This document shows positions 13,435-19,769 of a stretch of DNA of 21,021 bases, piece after piece. The DNA is from a virus, in IMG/VR virus record IMGVR_UViG_3300025872_000381, positions 1 through 21,021 of that record; one strand, given 5' to 3'. Numbering within the stretch: the stretch's first letter is position 1; each line of letters opens with the position of its first letter. Position numbers and translations under genes: made by a program. Below the pieces are notes generated by a model that was not told where the DNA came from, ran no database searches, and worked only from the letters and a program-made list of their open reading frames with translations.

Positions 13435-13980
13435 TTCAGCAGCTGCTGGAGCTTTGCCAGCACTGATGCCAAAGTCACTGGCAGCACTTGGCTTTGCACC
13501 ACCCAATGAATCGCCCTTGGCTAAGAGCATGATGTTGTTGAGGCCATACGACACACCCTTATTGCCAGCCTGGTCATATGCATAAGCATTTAAAGACACG
13601 CGGCCAAAATCGCCAGAGACAATGTCCTGGCTGCCAATGATGTCGTGGCCATGCATGTCCACAGCGCCAGGCTTTGCCGTTGACTTGGTGTTGAAAAAGT
13701 AGTGGCCTGCATACTCTGGACCCAGTGGTGAACCATCAGACTTGGTCTCGGTGTCGCCATCACGCAAGGGATTGCGCACAGTCTTTGGAATCTTGTCTCC
13801 AAACTTGGCAGTCAATGCAGCCTTGGCTGCCGCTTTCAATTGGTTGACAGTTTCGGTGTCTGTCTTTGGGACCAGCACCTGGGTGGAGAACTCTTCTTTG
13901 CCGTTCATCTCATTCTTGCGAGCAGTCAAAGCTGAGAAATAAGAGAAGCGGACTTTGCCGGTTACGACTCTGGTTGACAT
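13414..13980 (-). CDS. DUF2815 single-stranded DNA-binding protein (Enc34-type SSB-like)
   Basis: A 188-residue protein. Family features: VVTGKVRFSYFSALTARKN, EEFSTQVLVPKTDTETVNQLKAAAKAALTAKFG, VRNPLRDGDTE, GPEYAGHYFFNTKSTAKPGAVDMHG, IVSGDFGRVSLNAYAYDQAGNKGVSYGLNNIMLLAKGDSLGG. These match the DUF2815 family, one member of which (phage Enc34) is a known OB-fold ssDNA-binding protein. The C-terminus is Ala-rich then acidic (AAAESVDSDW), like the partner-binding tails of other SSBs. AAAAGGAAAAACC precedes the ATG at 13980. It is divergent from the SNF2-type helicase gene and should bind single strands during replication and recombination. Confidence 0.88.
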   Translation of the reverse strand: MSTRVVTGKVRFSYFSALTARKNEMNGKEEFSTQVLVPKTDTETVNQLKAAAKAALTAKFGDKIPKTVRNPLRDGDTETKSDGSPLGPEYAGHYFFNTKSTAKPGAVDMHGHDIIGSQDIVSGDFGRVSLNAYAYDQAGNKGVSYGLNNIMLLAKGDSLGGAKPSAASDFGISAGKAPAAAESVDSDW

Positions 13981-14010
13981 GGTTTTTCCTTTTAAGGTTT
14001 ACAGGGTTTT

Positions 14011-14042
14011 AACGATTTAATCGTTTTCTGCGTTTGCAGAAA
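14011..14042. promoter_or_regulatory. Two adjacent perfect dyads between SSB and helicase genes
   Basis: AACGATTTAATCGTT (14011-14025; 7-bp arms around a single T) directly adjoins TTTCTGCGTTTGCAGAAA (14025-14042; 7-bp arms, 4-base loop). They lie in the 118-base divergent control region, just upstream of the rightward promoter. They may be operator sites or, in the leftward transcript, leader hairpins. The two dyads differ from each other and from the one at 13160, though CAGAA/TTCTG occurs in two of them. Confidence 0.5.
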
Positions 14043-14070
14043 TTGCACTTTAGCACAAATCGTATATGAT
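14043..14070 (+). promoter_or_regulatory. Candidate sigma-70 promoter of the replication operon
   Basis: TTGCAC (14043-14048), a 16-base spacer, then TATGAT (14065-14070): four of six and five of six consensus positions. The helicase ATG follows at 14099 with a strong SD-like GAAGGA at 14086-14091. This is the best promoter-like match in the window and would drive the long rightward block to 19510. Confidence 0.6.
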
Positions 14071-14098
14071 GCACACAAATTAAACGAAGGAAACGATC

Positions 14099-15325
14099 AT
14101 GAAGTTATTCCCCCATCAGCAAGAAGCCAAGCTCTTTTTGCTGTCCAGGCGAAGGGCCATCCTGGCCGACCAGCCCCGTGTTGGCAAGACGCTACCCACA
14201 GCGGCAGCAGCCCTTGAAAACCTCCCAGCCCTCATCGTCTGCCCAGCCATTGCAAAGACAGTCTGGGAGGCGGCTTTCAACAAGCTGGCCCCCAATGTCT
14301 CGGTGCATGTGGTAAACGGCAAGAAAGACGCTGGCCAGCCAAACAGTGCTGATGTGACCATCATCAATTACGATGTGCTGCAATATGGTGTTACGCAAGT
14401 GGACAAATATAACGCCCTAGTCTTGGATGAGTGCCATAGGATTAAGAATCCAAAAGCTGCCAGGACAAAGGCTGCAATGCTGGCCATGAAAAAGATCGAT
14501 TGCGTTTATGCGCTCAGTGGCACGCCCATCCCAAACAGGCCCATCGAGCTGTGGCCAATCCTCCATGGCCTGGGCATTTACCGGGGCGGCTGGTTTGACT
14601 TTGCCGCCAGGTACGCAAAGATGTGGTCAGCCCCCTGGGGCTTGGACACATCAGGCGCGTCAAATCTGCCAGAACTCAAAGCCATGATGAAGCCCCATGT
14701 GCTGCGCAGAAAGAAAGAAGACATCTTCAAGGACTACAAAGAGCCGCAAGTGTCACTCATCACCTTTGATCTGCCAAATGACAAGCGTGAGCAGTCTTTT
14801 GATGCCGATGCCCTGGTGGCCAATCCAAACGCGCTCATGGCCTTTGAAGGCTTGGCCGAGATCATGCGCGAAGCTGGCATGCGCAAGGTCCAATATGCAG
14901 CCGACTTCATCGATGACTTGCTCCAGGCCAACGAGCCAGTGGTGGTCTTTGCGCACCACAAGGATGTGGTCCAGGCTTTGCAAGATGAACTCAAAACCCA
15001 CAAGCCAGTGATCGTGGTGGGTGACACCACACGATTGAAGCGCGACATGGCCATTGAGGCTTTCCAAGCCGGCAAGACCAAATGCATCATCGGCAACATT
15101 GCCGCAATGTCTGAAGGCGTGGACCTCAGTGCTGCCGACACCATTGTCTTTGTCGAATGCACCTGGTCCACATCGGCACTGGAGCAGGCGTCAAGCCGGG
15201 TTGAGAACATCACCAAAAATGGCATTGCACCAGTGATCTACATTCTGACCATCAAGGCATCCCTGGACCACAATGTCCTGGCTAAGGTGTTGAAAAAACT
15301 CAATGTCGTGAATCAAATTATTTAA
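14099..15325 (+). CDS. SNF2-family DEAD/H-box helicase
   Basis: A 408-residue superfamily 2 ATPase. It begins LFPHQQEAKLFLL (Q-motif-like 'L.phQ'). Motif I is ILADQPRVGKT (21-31), a variant of the usual ADEMGLGKT; motif II is LVLDECHRIKN (DECH, 110-113); motif III is ALSGTPIPNRPIELWP (138-153). The C-terminal lobe carries PVVVFAHHKDVVQAL, AIEAFQAGKTKCIIGN, AMSEGVDLSAADTIVFVE and SALEQASSRVENI (motifs V/VI). This is the compact phage SNF2/SMARCAL1-like type associated with replication and fork remodelling. It is the first gene of the rightward block, 15 bases from the nuclease gene. Unusual point: motif I reads QPRVGKT instead of a Gly-rich loop. Confidence 0.92.
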   Translation: MKLFPHQQEAKLFLLSRRRAILADQPRVGKTLPTAAAALENLPALIVCPAIAKTVWEAAFNKLAPNVSVHVVNGKKDAGQPNSADVTIINYDVLQYGVTQVDKYNALVLDECHRIKNPKAARTKAAMLAMKKIDCVYALSGTPIPNRPIELWPILHGLGIYRGGWFDFAARYAKMWSAPWGLDTSGASNLPELKAMMKPHVLRRKKEDIFKDYKEPQVSLITFDLPNDKREQSFDADALVANPNALMAFEGLAEIMREAGMRKVQYAADFIDDLLQANEPVVVFAHHKDVVQALQDELKTHKPVIVVGDTTRLKRDMAIEAFQAGKTKCIIGNIAAMSEGVDLSAADTIVFVECTWSTSALEQASSRVENITKNGIAPVIYILTIKASLDHNVLAKVLKKLNVVNQII

Positions 15326-15340
15326 CCAACCGGAGAAACC

Positions 15341-16348
15341 ATGCAACATCAAACCCGCAAACACGCCAGGCTTTCAGCCTCACGCACAGACCGCTTCATG
15401 CAATGCCCAGGCAGCTATCGCCTGGAGTCACTCATGCCCTATGAGCCGGCAGGCGAGGCCGCTGCCATTGGCACAGCGATCCATGAGCTGTCAGAGATCA
15501 TTCTGTCTGGCCAGCAAGTCCCTGCCAACACTGACAAGGACCATGTGGCAATGGCCCAAGCCTATGCAGACTTTGTCAACACTCTGGTCGAGAATCCGCG
15601 CAAAAAGCTGATTGAGGTCAACCTGGATGAAGGTCTCAAATCCCTGCACCCAGCGCTAGGCGGCACGGCTGACGCTGTCCTGGTCGATGGCGACCACTTG
15701 CATGTCGTTGACCTCAAGACTGGCCGTGTGGCTGTTGACGCAACTGACAACAAGCAGCTGCTGACCTATGCATTGGGCGCCATGAGGCAATTCAAAGCGC
15801 CCGAGCGCATCACTTGCACCATGCACATATTCCAGCCCCGTGTCGGCCACAGCAAGTGGACTGTCACTGGCCAGGATTTAATTGACCATGGCAACAAGCT
15901 CAAAGCCGCAGCCGAGCTGGCACTGACAAGCGATGCACCCACAAGCCCATCTCCCGATGCCTGCCGGTATTGCAAGGCCAAGACCATTTGCCCAAGCATG
16001 CGCGAGAAGGTCCAGGAAGCCGCCAGGAGCGACTTCAAGCCTGACACCACTATCACACCAGAGATGCTAGACAACGCTGTCCTGGTGGCCGCATGGGCCG
16101 ATGCAGTGCAGTCGGCTGCCAAAGATCAACTGACCAATGGCCAACCCATCCAAGGATGGACCATGCGTGCAGGCCGCAAGACCAAATTCTGGAAAGACGA
16201 AGCCCTGGTGCGCGAAGCATTCAAAGACAACAAAGATGCCTGGGAACTCAAAAGCCCCAGCGCTGTCTTAAAACTCGGGGTCGAAGTGAGCGAAGACCTT
16301 GTCGGTGAGAAGAGTGCTGCACCAAGCCTGGCAAGGAGCAAAGAATGA
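15341..16348 (+). CDS. DUF2800 PD-(D/E)XK nuclease, Cas4/RecB-like, probable Fe-S
   Basis: A 335-residue protein. Motifs: SASRTDRFMQCPGSYRLE (Cys22), AIGTAIHELSE (His49, RecB motif), LGGTADAVLVDG (Asp111), HVVDLKTGRV (Asp124 and Lys126, the D-x-K core), and NKQLLTYALGAM (the conserved Q). The cysteine cluster ACRYCKAKTICPS (Cys208, 211, 217) together with Cys22 forms a likely 4Fe-4S site, as in Cas4 and AddB. Family knowledge: DUF2800 proteins are phage exonuclease-like partners of DUF2815 and SNF2 helicases. CGGAGAAACC precedes the ATG. It probably processes DNA ends during recombination or replication. Its stop overlaps the next start. Confidence 0.92.
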   Translation: MQHQTRKHARLSASRTDRFMQCPGSYRLESLMPYEPAGEAAAIGTAIHELSEIILSGQQVPANTDKDHVAMAQAYADFVNTLVENPRKKLIEVNLDEGLKSLHPALGGTADAVLVDGDHLHVVDLKTGRVAVDATDNKQLLTYALGAMRQFKAPERITCTMHIFQPRVGHSKWTVTGQDLIDHGNKLKAAAELALTSDAPTSPSPDACRYCKAKTICPSMREKVQEAARSDFKPDTTITPEMLDNAVLVAAWADAVQSAAKDQLTNGQPIQGWTMRAGRKTKFWKDEALVREAFKDNKDAWELKSPSAVLKLGVEVSEDLVGEKSAAPSLARSKE

Positions 16349-16512
16349 ACTTTAACCAAGGAAAACTTATTGATGGATTGATTGAAGACCTATTAAAGAC
16401 CATCCACAAATACGATGATTCTTTGTACATGGCCACAGTCATTGGTGCATTGGAATTTGTCAAGCTCCAATTGATCGAAGAAAGCAAGGAGCATGATGAT
16501 GACGCAGACTGA
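16345..16512 (+). CDS. Small acidic helical phage protein (55 aa)
   Basis: It starts in an ATGA overlap with the nuclease gene. The product reads MNFNQGKLIDGLIEDLLKTI, then HKYDDSLYMATVIGALEFVKL, QLIEESKEHDDDAD. It is all-helical in appearance with an acidic tail. The 'N.g.LIDgLIe.l...I..Y..SLY..TvIGaLE..K.ql..E' pattern occurs in other phages' early regions, but the function is unknown. It overlaps the next gene by about 14-20 bases depending on that gene's start. Confidence 0.6.
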   Translation: MNFNQGKLIDGLIEDLLKTIHKYDDSLYMATVIGALEFVKLQLIEESKEHDDDAD

Positions 16513-16891
16513 AGCATTACGCCTTGCATTGGAGGCGTTGGAATTGGCGCACCCAAGATTCGGTATTGCGACTGAAAAGCACAAGCAAGCCATCACCGCC
16601 ATTAAGTCCGCACTAGAAGCGAATGATGAGCCTGTTCCTGTAGCAATCGTAGAAGTATTTGGAAAAGATTGGAGGCTTGATTACATGGCACTACCTGTTG
16701 GTAAACACAAACTTTACGCACAGCAGTACACCTACACCACCCCACCACAGCGCAAGCCGCTGACGGATGAGGAGATTCAAGACGCGCTGGAGGCTGAGTT
16801 TCTTGGGTGTGACACAAAAAGGAATTGGCAAGACGACTTGCGAGTTGCCAGAGCCATCGAAGCCGCGCACGGCATTAAGGGGGAAGCATGA
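16499..16891 (+). CDS. Small phage protein with an LTDEEI C-terminal module
   Basis: A 130-residue protein. Three ATGs in a row (16493, 16496, 16499) are possible; 16499 has the best spacing from AGGAG at 16487-16491. The N-terminus is a helical pair (EALRLALEALELAHPRFGIATEKHKQAITAIKSALEAN), a frequent feature of small phage proteins of Burkholderiales. The middle carries WRLDYMALPVGKHKLYAQQYTYTTPPQ, and the C-terminus LTDEEIQDALEAEF...RVARAIEAAHGIKG. That C-terminal module reappears in the gene at 16992. Function unknown; no catalytic motif seen. The stop overlaps the next start (ATGA). Confidence 0.65.
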   Translation: MTQTEALRLALEALELAHPRFGIATEKHKQAITAIKSALEANDEPVPVAIVEVFGKDWRLDYMALPVGKHKLYAQQYTYTTPPQRKPLTDEEIQDALEAEFLGCDTKRNWQDDLRVARAIEAAHGIKGEA

Positions 16892-17016
16892 CTGTAATTT
16901 TTTGGTTATTAGTTTGTATTCTTTGTCTTGGTTTGGCTTGCTGGGCAGATTTAAGCGCACAGAAACATATCAGCAAAGGCTTGGAGGATGCATGGAAGCA
17001 AATCGACAACCCATAA
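16888..17016 (+). CDS. 42-residue single-TM protein
   Basis: It starts in an ATGA overlap with the preceding gene. The product has a hydrophobic N-terminal segment (TVIFWLLVCILCLGLACWA), then a polar tail DLSAQKHISKGLEDAWKQIDNP, so one membrane helix with a short soluble end. Three Cys lie in the membrane segment. Its end overlaps the next gene by 25 bases. No family is recognised. Local base composition is more AT-rich over the TM-coding part. Confidence 0.45.
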   Translation: MTVIFWLLVCILCLGLACWADLSAQKHISKGLEDAWKQIDNP

Positions 17017-17249
17017 CTCCTGCGAACGCTTGGCGTGAACATGCCAGTGAATACGAACGCGGCTTCATTGATGGAATGCAGAAGCAAGCGCAGTCCAGCG
17101 TGGACAAAGCGGTCAATGCGATGTGTAAACGTGAATGGGTAGGGCTGACGGATGAGGAAATTAGAGTGTGTATTGCATCAAACAAGTACGCTTTTGAAAT
17201 TGTCCGCGCCATTGAAGCCAAACTCAAACAGAAGAATTTCAAGGAATAG
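16992..17249 (+). CDS. Small phage protein with LTDEEI module (85 aa)
   Basis: The product reads MEANRQPITPANAWREHASE, then YERGFIDGMQKQAQSSVDKAVNAMCKREWVGLTDEEIRVC and IASNKYAFEIVRAIEAKLKQKN. The C-terminal part 'W.gLTdEEI......K.af..vRAIEaKLK.KN' is a recurring module at the ends of small phage proteins. GCTTGGAGGATGC lies just upstream (GGAGG at 16982-16986), a good ribosome-binding site. It is the last of four small genes before the replication protein. The same module, with near-identical DNA (CTGACGGATGAGGA), occurs in the gene at 16499-16891. Function unknown. Confidence 0.6.
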   Translation: MEANRQPITPANAWREHASEYERGFIDGMQKQAQSSVDKAVNAMCKREWVGLTDEEIRVCIASNKYAFEIVRAIEAKLKQKNFKE

Positions 17250-17277
17250 AATCCATCCCTCATTGTCCAAAAAGAAA

Positions 17278-17309
17278 GCCCTGGTCCAAGCGCAAACTCT
17301 GACCAGGGC
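17278..17309 (+). promoter_or_regulatory. GC-rich 9-bp stem-loop upstream of the replication gene
   Basis: GCCCTGGTC (17278-17286) and GACCAGGGC (17301-17309) form a perfect 9-bp stem with a 14-base loop, in the 83-base gap before the Prim-Pol gene. No T-run follows on the plus strand, so it is not a standard intrinsic terminator there. On the minus strand TTTCTTTTT follows, but no leftward gene is present. It may insulate, pause or stabilise the message ahead of the ATG at 17333. Confidence 0.55.
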
Positions 17310-17332
17310 AAAACTCAAGGGCAACCTACAAA

Positions 17333-19510
17333 ATGAAACACCAAACCAAAGGAATTTCAGTGCCAATCATAACTGAAACACCCCAAAACGATACATTCCA
17401 GCAGTCGCAGACTGTGGCCTGCAAGATAGGCGCTGTCGCACCTGATGCAGTCTTTTGCACCTTTGCCCTGCAAGGCTCTAAAAAGATTCCATTCAAGCGA
17501 AGTGGCCAAGGCGTGGCACGCGACACTGACCCGTCAGACCTCTACACGGCTGAAGACATTTGGTCCATGGATCAAGCGCCTCACGGCCAATATCTTGGCC
17601 TTGTCCAGCAGCGCCCCATCATCAGCCCATTAGGCGACTTTTTGGTCTGCCTGGATGTGGACATGAAGCACGCATCTGGCCCGACCAATGTGGCCATCCA
17701 GCGCATGGCCAAGTTTGTCAAAGCCAACAACATGCTGACCGAAGTGTCAGTCAGTGGCCGTGGCCGCCATGTGTTCCTATGGGTCAAAGCGCCAGCAGTC
17801 AAAGACCTGGTGTTGCCCAAGTACAAACTGGGTGGTGGCCAAGAGCTTGAAGTATTCGGCCTGCCAAACAGTGCAGGCAAGTCAGTGCTACTCAGTGGCA
17901 ACCAGGTGGCCGGGGAATTTCACGCTGCCGTAGACCTCTACGATTTACTCAAAGACTGGGGCATCATCGAGCAGCACCAGCTCCAAGAGCCAAAGCCAAC
18001 AGCTCCAAGTCAATCCTTTGACTTCAGCCAATTAGGCTCAAGACTGGATGACAGCGACCTAGATCGCGCCATCAAGGCTTTGCACCATATTTCCCCAGAC
18101 TGCGATTACGACCAGTGGATTGAGCTGGGCCAGGCGCTGCACACAGAATTTGGCGAGGCAGGCATGGGACCATGGATGCAATGGTCCATGGCTGGCCAGA
18201 AGTTTGCCGGGACCAAAGACATCGAGACCCACTGGAAGAGCTTTCACCAGGGCAAAGGTGTTGGCATCGGCACACTATTCAAGCATGCCAAAGACGCTGG
18301 CTGGGAGCCACCAACAAAACAAACTGAACGCAAATCAGCCGTTGAAGACTTTGCAGCTGTGATCAGCCAGGCCCAAGCGCCAGCACAGCCCGATGCACCA
18401 GCTGCTCAAGCTGACCCATCTTGGCCAGAGCTGCAACTTGACCTGACCCATCTCAAGCCAATCGACTATCTGATCGAAGGCTTCATGGCCCACAGTTTCT
18501 TTGTCTTGGCAGGCCAACCAGGAGTGGGCAAGACCACAGCGATTCTCTCCATGTCCATGGTCATGGCTGGGTTTAACTTGGAAGGCTGCGAGATATATGC
18601 CAAGACAAAGAGAAAGACGATTATTGTTACCGAAGACAGTGAGCAGATAATCAGGACTCTTTTCGCATATTCAAAGCATTTCAAAATCAATAACCTCAAC
18701 GACTGGTTTGTGGTTATTGATGCCAGAAGGTCTGAAGTTAAAGATTTACTCAGGCTTGCACATAATATTGAGAAGCACACCATCAACGGCATCAGGCCAT
18801 TGTTGGTGCTGGACACGGCCAATGCGACCATGGATATTGAAGATGAGAACAACAACTCAGAGGTCGGCAGCTTCATTGCAGCCATCAAGCAGACCATCTT
18901 CATTCAGCAAAAAGCGCCAGTCTGTATCCTGACCCACTTAAACAAGGCAGTATCGCGCCAGGAGTCAGACGCAATGGCCCGTGGTGCAAGTGCATTCACA
19001 GGAGATGCAACCCTCACAGGCGTGCTTTTCCTGGATGATGACAACCAACGCTACCTCAAGCTGACAAAAACGCGCTATGAGCCAGTTTTCAGAGAGATCC
19101 GATTCGATTCCATAACATTCCCAGAACTGGTGACAACGCCAAACAACGACATCCAAGAGATCATCTGCCGGGTGGCCATCCCATCCATGTCTTCAGAGAA
19201 AGAGCGCATGGCTGCCAAGCAATCCATGCAAGACAGCGCTAGGGAACAAAGAATCCAAGACAAGTGCGATGAGGTCTGCAACCATGTCCAGTCCATCATC
19301 AACGACAAAGGCAATGTGATCATGCGCAGAGGGCCAGGTCGCCCCAACATCCCAAAGGAACTCCAAAACCACTACCAACTGGACTGGACTGAAATCTTTT
19401 CCAGCGTCAAAGGCAGCGATGCAGGCTATATCCGCAAGCACATTGGCACGGCCATATTCACAAGATTCGCACCAAACGAGCCACTGTCTGGCTGGGTGAA
19501 GTTGGCATGA
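17333..19510 (+). CDS. Replication protein: Prim-Pol, PriCT-2 and AAA helicase fusion
   Basis: A 725-residue protein. N-terminal primase-polymerase (AEP-type) region: FLVCLDVDMKH with Asp108 and Asp110, SVSGRGRHVFLWVKAP (139-154), and QELEVFGLPN...SVLLSGNQVAG (170-194), matching the 'D.D', 'sG.G.H' and 'iE...R...lTG' motifs. PriCT-2-like domain at 245-325: IKALHHISPDCDYDQWIELG, WSMAGQKF, HWKSFHQGKGVGIGTLFKHAKDAGW. C-terminal RepA/AAA-25 helicase: Walker A AGQPGVGKT (393-401), Walker B LLVLDT (490-495), and TANATMD, then ILTHLNK (532-538). It primes and unwinds at the phage origin. The iteron array begins 5 bases after its stop, so the protein probably binds there. The RBS is weak (CAAGGG at 17317-17322). 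Confidence 0.9.
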   Translation: MKHQTKGISVPIITETPQNDTFQQSQTVACKIGAVAPDAVFCTFALQGSKKIPFKRSGQGVARDTDPSDLYTAEDIWSMDQAPHGQYLGLVQQRPIISPLGDFLVCLDVDMKHASGPTNVAIQRMAKFVKANNMLTEVSVSGRGRHVFLWVKAPAVKDLVLPKYKLGGGQELEVFGLPNSAGKSVLLSGNQVAGEFHAAVDLYDLLKDWGIIEQHQLQEPKPTAPSQSFDFSQLGSRLDDSDLDRAIKALHHISPDCDYDQWIELGQALHTEFGEAGMGPWMQWSMAGQKFAGTKDIETHWKSFHQGKGVGIGTLFKHAKDAGWEPPTKQTERKSAVEDFAAVISQAQAPAQPDAPAAQADPSWPELQLDLTHLKPIDYLIEGFMAHSFFVLAGQPGVGKTTAILSMSMVMAGFNLEGCEIYAKTKRKTIIVTEDSEQIIRTLFAYSKHFKINNLNDWFVVIDARRSEVKDLLRLAHNIEKHTINGIRPLLVLDTANATMDIEDENNNSEVGSFIAAIKQTIFIQQKAPVCILTHLNKAVSRQESDAMARGASAFTGDATLTGVLFLDDDNQRYLKLTKTRYEPVFREIRFDSITFPELVTTPNNDIQEIICRVAIPSMSSEKERMAAKQSMQDSAREQRIQDKCDEVCNHVQSIINDKGNVIMRRGPGRPNIPKELQNHYQLDWTEIFSSVKGSDAGYIRKHIGTAIFTRFAPNEPLSGWVKLA

Positions 19511-19515
19511 AAAGG

Positions 19516-19586
19516 CTAATGCGGAAAGGCGGAACTAATGCGGAAAGGCGGAACTAATGCGGAACTAATGCGGAATTCCGTATTAG
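19516..19586 (+). repeat. Tandem CTAATGCGGAA iteron array
   Basis: Two 19-bp units CTAATGCGGAAAGGCGGAA (19516-19534, 19535-19553) are followed by two 11-bp units (19554-19564, 19565-19575), the last joined tail to tail with an inverted copy TTCCGTATTAG (19576-19586). The joined pair is a 22-bp palindrome with one mismatched pair of positions. Spacing is 19, 19 and 11 bases. Confidence 0.9.
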
Positions 19587-19604
19587 ACAATGGCAGGGAT
19601 TGTT

Positions 19605-19635
19605 GGATAAGTGGGGTCTTCAGACCCACTTATCC
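19605..19635. repeat. Hairpin carrying a DnaA box on its edge
   Basis: GGATAAGTGGGGTC (19605-19618), loop TTCA, then GACCCACTTATCC (19623-19635): a 13-bp stem with one bulged G. The right arm runs into TTATCCACA (19630-19638). No U-run follows, so an intrinsic terminator is unlikely, although the hairpin could still slow transcription leaving the replication operon. Confidence 0.75.
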
Positions 19636-19667
19636 ACAGACCAGTCTCGGCTTGCAAGCTATTGCGG

Positions 19668-19718
19668 TTTCTAATGCGGAAAGGCGGAAAAAACCTTAAG
19701 GGGTTTCCGTATTAGAAA
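19668..19718. repeat. Inverted iteron pair forming a 15-bp stem
   Basis: TTTCTAATGCGGAAA (19668-19682) and TTTCCGTATTAGAAA (19704-19718) are complementary at 14 of 15 positions; the remaining pair is G-T, a wobble in RNA. The 21-base interior contains a second GGCGGAA and the palindrome CCTTAAGG. The left arm repeats the 19-bp unit of the tandem array exactly (19671-19689). Confidence 0.85.
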
Positions 19719-19749
19719 CGAGCATTTGATGGTCCAACACAGAAGAAAG

Positions 19750-19769
19750 TTATCCACATGTTATCCACA
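19750..19769 (+). promoter_or_regulatory. Two direct DnaA boxes
   Basis: TTATCCACA at 19750-19758 and at 19761-19769, the same orientation, 2 bases apart. Both are exact matches to the bacterial DnaA box consensus TTATNCACA. The second lies within the first codons of the next gene, whose ATG is at 19758, so host DnaA binding could also affect its expression. Confidence 0.75.

Larger units (their letters stand above)
19511..19769. other. Origin-like region: iterons, hairpins and DnaA boxes
   Basis: The 247 bases between the Prim-Pol gene and the next gene hold no reading frame of interest but are dense in repeats: five direct CTAATGCGGAA copies (19516, 19535, 19554, 19565, 19671), two inverted CTAATACGGAA copies (19576-19586, 19705-19715), one long hairpin with a TTCA loop, and perfect TTATCCACA DnaA boxes at 19630, 19750 and 19761. 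A sixth direct iteron lies at 19816-19826, inside the next gene. Iterons plus DnaA boxes beside a replication-initiator gene is the usual layout of plasmid and phage origins. No strongly AT-rich unwinding element is seen. Origin function is inferred. Confidence 0.65.

Noticed and set aside
13998-14042. Leftward promoter for the SSB-like gene
   Set aside because: Several weak -10-like hexamers overlap the dyads, but none has a convincing -35 at normal spacing, so no site is claimed.
19511-19757. Reading the repeat array as a CRISPR array
   Set aside because: Units are 11-19 bases with no uniform spacers, occur in both orientations and sit with DnaA boxes. No cas genes are present; the Cas4-like DUF2800 protein is a phage replication nuclease.
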